Of a stretch of 8,975 bases of DNA, positions 7,052 through 8,975 are shown piece by piece. Each line of letters starts with the position of its first letter. Positions within the stretch are counted from its first letter, which is position 1. Below the pieces are notes generated by a model. That model searched no databases, was not told the DNA's origin, and saw only the letters and a list, made by a program, of their open reading frames with translations. Both the position numbers and the translations under genes were made by a program. This DNA is from an uncultured Akkermansia sp. (GTDB lineage: Bacteria > Verrucomicrobiota > Verrucomicrobiia > Verrucomicrobiales > Akkermansiaceae), in contig CANPXA010000060.1 of assembly GCA_947585525.1 (NCBI GenBank), positions 1 through 8,975 of the forward strand, in the 5' to 3' direction.

Positions 7052-7106
7052 TAGTACGTATGAATAACCGGGGGCAACCCCAACCATTATTATTAACCAA
7101 ATCAAC
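7016..7106 (+). repeat. Direct repeat copy 1: MBOAT 3' end plus downstream leader
   Basis: This segment and 7719-7809 are diverged direct copies. Over 7016-7064 versus 7719-7767, 46 of 49 bases match, and the three differences are all C/T transitions, two of them silent in the MBOAT frame. Beyond that, similarity continues with small gaps: a GGGG/CCCC hairpin and an ACCAAATC block. The two copies bracket the TIR gene. Confidence 0.85.
7070..7081 (+). other. Short G/C hairpin with GCAA loop (copy 1)
   Basis: GGGG, then GCAA, then CCCC: a four-pair stem closed by a GNRA-type tetraloop, between the MBOAT stop and the TIR start. The matching place in the second repeat (7774-7787) keeps the GGGG and CCCC arms but has a different loop. 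No T-run follows, so it is not a standard intrinsic terminator. It could affect mRNA stability or translation. Confidence 0.4.
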
Positions 7107-7117
7107 TACAAAAAAAT

Positions 7118-7687
7118 ATGAAGACGGCTCAAATTAAAAAGGGAAAAGATTCCAAAACTTCTCCTAGAAATACGAAGAATCAAAAACTGATTTTTCTCAG
7201 TTGGAGCAAAGGCGATAAGGCATTAGCTGAGAAAATCAAAGACTTCTTGGAGGATACGCTTAAGGTTGGATGTTTCATGTCGGATTTAGATATCATTCGT
7301 CAGGGGACTGAATGGGAAAGAACAATAAGGAATAATCTCAAGAAAGCCAATTATGGTATTATTTTGCTGTCTAGTAACGCGACAAAATCCCCATGGGTAT
7401 TGTATGAAGCAGGTGCACTGGATGCTAAGACAAATTTTAAAGGATTAACCGTGCTGTCAAACGGTGTGAGACCTACGCAAGTCCCCAAACCGCTGAAAAG
7501 CAAACAGATGGCAAAATTAAACAAAATGGATGATTTGCTCGGACTCACAACAAATATACTCAGAGTATTAAAAATCAACAGGCAAAAATCGAGAATAGAA
7601 ACAAAAGTGAAAGAATTTGTCAAATCGCTGAAGAAAAAACCGATGAAACGTAAGTCAGGATGCACTAAAACCAAAAAAGCAAACTGA
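7118..7687 (+). CDS. TIR-domain protein (stand-alone, candidate NADase or immune sensor)
   Basis: A 189-residue protein with a TIR fold at about residues 22-125. LIFLSWSKGDKALAEKI (24-40) forms the first strand and helix, FMSDLDIIRQGTEWERTI (53-70) the second block, and NYGIILLSSNATKSPWVLYE (78-97) leads to AGAL. E97 sits where catalytic TIRs have the Glu that cleaves NAD+, and the SPWxLxEAGAL pattern fits a bacterial TIR family. The C-terminal 70 residues are Lys-rich and lack a recognisable second domain. No Thoeris, CBASS or Argonaute partner is visible nearby. Composition is AT-rich (20 GC of 60 at 7141-7200), compared with 35 of 60 at 7921-7980 in the carrier-protein gene. The leader before its ATG is a copy of the leader before the acyl carrier gene. 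Domain call is good; activity and role are inferred. Confidence 0.85.
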   Translation: MKTAQIKKGKDSKTSPRNTKNQKLIFLSWSKGDKALAEKIKDFLEDTLKVGCFMSDLDIIRQGTEWERTIRNNLKKANYGIILLSSNATKSPWVLYEAGALDAKTNFKGLTVLSNGVRPTQVPKPLKSKQMAKLNKMDDLLGLTTNILRVLKINRQKSRIETKVKEFVKSLKKKPMKRKSGCTKTKKAN

Positions 7688-7718
7688 AAAACACGAGGAG
7701 CCATTTTCGCTTACGCTT

Positions 7719-7754
7719 TCCACTTACAACCCCTTCATCTACTTCAGATTCTGA
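7719..7754 (+). pseudogene. Remnant 3' end of a second MBOAT gene
   Basis: Read in the frame ending at the TGA 7752-7754, this piece encodes STYNPFIYFRF, the same last 11 residues and stop as the intact MBOAT at 5522-7051. Upstream of about 7715 the similarity fades, so only the tail survives. It sits 31 nt after the TIR stop and has no start of its own. The simplest reading is that the TIR gene, perhaps together with the current MBOAT 3' region, was introduced by recombination and left the end of the earlier MBOAT behind. Confidence 0.8.
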
Positions 7755-7773
7755 CAGTACGTATGAAGCAACC

Positions 7774-7787
7774 GGGGAGTCATCCCC
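7774..7787 (+). other. Short G/C hairpin (copy 2)
   Basis: GGGGA, then GTCA, then TCCCC: a five-pair stem with a four-base loop, in the leader before the acyl carrier gene. It corresponds to the hairpin at 7070-7081. The arms are kept while the loop has changed, a mild sign that the stem matters. Confidence 0.4.
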
Positions 7788-7827
7788 AATCACTTACCAA
7801 ATCCAATCAAACCATAACGACACCATT

Positions 7828-8121
7828 ATGAACAAAGAAAAGATACAGCAAATCATCATGGACATCCTTCGGGATTACTGTGAGCAGAACGGAATTACCG
7901 TCCCGGAACTGACGCCCAACACGCCGCTGCTGGGCAGCAAGAGTGTCTTGGATTCCCTCGGGCTGGTTAGTGTCATCATCGACATCGAAAGCGCGTTCAC
8001 CGATGAAGGAGCGGAAGTCTCTCTTGCATCGGAGAGCGCCATGTCGGCGCGCATCAGCCCCTTCCGCTCCATAGGCTCCCTGAGCAACTACATAGCCGAG
8101 CAATTAGGCATCACCGACTGA
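7828..8121 (+). CDS. Acyl carrier protein
   Basis: A 97-residue acidic protein with the carrier-protein fold. The phosphopantetheine attachment site is the DSLG motif at 42-45, with S43 as the modified serine, preceded by PLLGSKSVL and followed by the helix VSVIIDIESAF. The C-terminal half has SPFRSIGSLSNYIAEQLG, where a helix III insertion and SPFRS segment distinguish it from housekeeping AcpP. It is a specialised carrier, comparable to DltC in role, that would hold the acyl group made by the downstream ligase and hand it to the MBOAT. No clear Shine-Dalgarno precedes the ATG. It ends 3 nt before the reductase start, so these genes form a tight unit. Confidence 0.9.
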   Translation: MNKEKIQQIIMDILRDYCEQNGITVPELTPNTPLLGSKSVLDSLGLVSVIIDIESAFTDEGAEVSLASESAMSARISPFRSIGSLSNYIAEQLGITD

Positions 8122-8124
8122 GAT

Positions 8125-8772
8125 ATGGAACGCGTCATCATCATCACCGGAACGCGTAAGGGGATAGGGAATTACCTGGCGCAATGCTATCTCGAAGAGG
8201 GAGATATCGTGTATGGGTGCAGCAGGCGAGCCTGCGACATTTCCCACCCCAACTACCACCACACCTGCCTCAATGTGGCGGATGAGGAAGCCGTCGTCGC
8301 ATGGGTGCGCCAGGTCCACAAGGAACAAAAGCGCATCGATGTGCTCATCAACAACGCCGGGATCGCCTCCATGAATCATGTGCTCCTCACCCCCGGCTCC
8401 ACGGCGCAGAAGGTGATGGGGACCAATTTCCTCGGGACCTTCCTCATGAGCCGCGAGGTGGCGAAGTACATGATGCGCCGCAAGCAGGGACGTATCGTCA
8501 ACTACTCCACCGTGGCCGTGCCGCTCAACCTGCAGGGCGAGCTCGTGTATTCGGCTTCCAAGGCAGCTATCGAGCAGCTCACCCGCGTGCTGGCAGGAGA
8601 GATCGGGCAGTCGGGAGTGACCGTCAATGCCGTTGGACCCACCCCCATCGACACGGACCTCATCAAACGCTTCGGGAAGTACGAGGATGTGAAGAACGTC
8701 ATCGATTTCTACCTGCGCCCGGAGAGCGATTTCATCACGGGGCAAATCATCTACCTGGGAGGAATCAACTGA
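8125..8772 (+). CDS. Short-chain dehydrogenase/reductase (FabG-like)
   Basis: A 215-residue classical SDR, a little shorter than typical FabG. The nucleotide-binding motif is TGTRKGIG (8-15), the structural NNAG is at 76-79, and the catalytic set is N101, S128 in VNYSTVAVP, and YxxxK at Y142/K146. The C-terminus FITGQIIYLGGIN matches the family. The Arg-rich RKG in the cofactor loop and SRR after the second strand (33-35) suggest a preference for NADPH. Placed between a carrier protein and an acyl ligase, it probably reduces or oxidises a 3-position keto/hydroxy group on the carrier-bound acyl chain before transfer; that is inference. A sugar-modifying role cannot be excluded. It is separated by 3 nt from the previous gene and 1 nt from the next. 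Confidence 0.88.
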   Translation: MERVIIITGTRKGIGNYLAQCYLEEGDIVYGCSRRACDISHPNYHHTCLNVADEEAVVAWVRQVHKEQKRIDVLINNAGIASMNHVLLTPGSTAQKVMGTNFLGTFLMSREVAKYMMRRKQGRIVNYSTVAVPLNLQGELVYSASKAAIEQLTRVLAGEIGQSGVTVNAVGPTPIDTDLIKRFGKYEDVKNVIDFYLRPESDFITGQIIYLGGIN

Positions 8773-8773
8773 T

Positions 8774-8975
8774 ATGGAAAACGCATCCTTAATCTTTCCC
8801 AGCGGGGAATATAGTTACGAACGTCTCCATGAGCAGACTGGCATGTACAGGGAGCGACTGAAGGAGCAGGTCGTACCCGGAACCGTGGTGGCACTGGTAT
8901 CGGATTACACCTTTGAAGCCATTTCCCTGTTCTTTGCGCTCCACGAACTTAAGGCGATCGTCGTGCCCATCACCA
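8774..8975 (+). CDS. Acyl-adenylating ligase (AMP-binding family), N-terminal fragment cut by window edge
   Basis: The ATG lies 1 nt after the reductase stop and the frame stays open to the end of the window (67 complete codons). The translation has the N-terminal pattern of ANL-superfamily ligases: a SGEYSYERLHEQ segment (the usual 'T Y x x L' position) and GTVVALVSDYTFEAISLFFA followed by a hydrophobic strand AIVVPI. Such enzymes activate a carboxylic acid with ATP and load it onto CoA or a carrier protein. Next to the carrier protein and MBOAT it would be the DltA-like member of the set. The AMP-binding and catalytic motifs lie beyond the window, so specificity cannot be judged. Confidence 0.8.
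   Translation, partial: MENASLIFPSGEYSYERLHEQTGMYRERLKEQVVPGTVVALVSDYTFEAISLFFALHELKAIVVPIT

Larger units (their letters stand above)
7719..7809 (+). repeat. Direct repeat copy 2: MBOAT tail plus leader of the acyl carrier gene
   Basis: Partner of 7016-7106, about 703 nt downstream. It holds the MBOAT remnant, then the leader that precedes the acyl carrier gene. Because this copy lies directly upstream of the conserved partner gene, it probably keeps the original MBOAT-carrier junction, and the other copy arrived with the TIR insert; the opposite order cannot be excluded. Confidence 0.8.

Noticed and set aside
7016..7809. Repeats around the TIR gene as ends of a transposon or as an att pair
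   Set aside because: No transposase, integrase or terminal inverted repeats; the repeats are coding MBOAT sequence plus leader and have diverged, which fits allelic recombination better.
7701..7830. Open frame from an ATT after GAGGAG running to a TGA that overlaps the carrier start
   Set aside because: It needs a non-standard start, and the stretch is better explained by the MBOAT remnant and duplicated leader in another frame.
8104..8745. Minus-strand open frame (213 codons) opposite the SDR gene
   Set aside because: The plus strand encodes an SDR with complete cofactor and catalytic motifs; the antisense translation is His/Gly/Asp-rich and resembles no family.
1..8975. tRNA, rRNA or CRISPR array
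   Set aside because: No spaced identical repeats of CRISPR type and no tRNA or rRNA sequence recognised; the window is almost fully occupied by coding sequence.

Overview
The window is one co-directional (+ strand) block of cell-envelope genes from what looks like a Gram-negative-type bacterium of mid GC content. I cannot name the taxon. The membrane chemistry (a polyprenyl-phosphate glycosyl-donor enzyme, an ArnE/F-like small transporter, an AlgI/AlgX-type acylation pair) argues for a diderm. Most starts lack a clear Shine-Dalgarno sequence, which would fit Bacteroidota or some Verrucomicrobiota, but this is weak evidence.

Layout. 1-2746: the 3' end of a PgpA-type lipid phosphatase, a UbiA-family enzyme resembling decaprenyl-phosphate phosphoribosyltransferase, a four-helix ArnE/F-like transporter and an acyltransferase-3 integral membrane O-acyltransferase. 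Two of the junctions are 4-nt ATGA overlaps. 2776-3111: a small winged-helix regulator. 3153-7051: a large AlgX/AlgJ-like SGNH protein with several membrane segments, then an MBOAT (AlgI/DltB-like) acyltransferase. 7118-7687: an AT-rich TIR-domain gene. 7719-7754: the last codons of a second MBOAT copy. 7828-8975: an acyl carrier protein, a short-chain dehydrogenase/reductase and the start of an acyl-adenylating ligase, running off the window.

Working model (inference). The first block makes, flips and decorates a polyprenyl-linked pentose-type donor or glycan. The second block resembles a Dlt system with an added reductase: the ligase activates an acyl group, the carrier protein holds it, the reductase may adjust it, the MBOAT passes it across the membrane, and the SGNH protein attaches it to an extracytoplasmic glycan.

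Two things stand out. First, three different envelope genes (UbiA-like, acyltransferase-3, AlgX-like) each carry the same 16-base sequence, TAC followed by ten G and TAT, in three different reading frames. Gain or loss of one G in any of them leads to a premature stop, so they look like three phase-variable switches in one pathway. Second, the TIR gene lies between two diverged copies (46 of 49 bases identical in the best part) of the MBOAT 3' end plus downstream leader. This is the footprint of a recombination event that placed a candidate defence gene inside the envelope operon.
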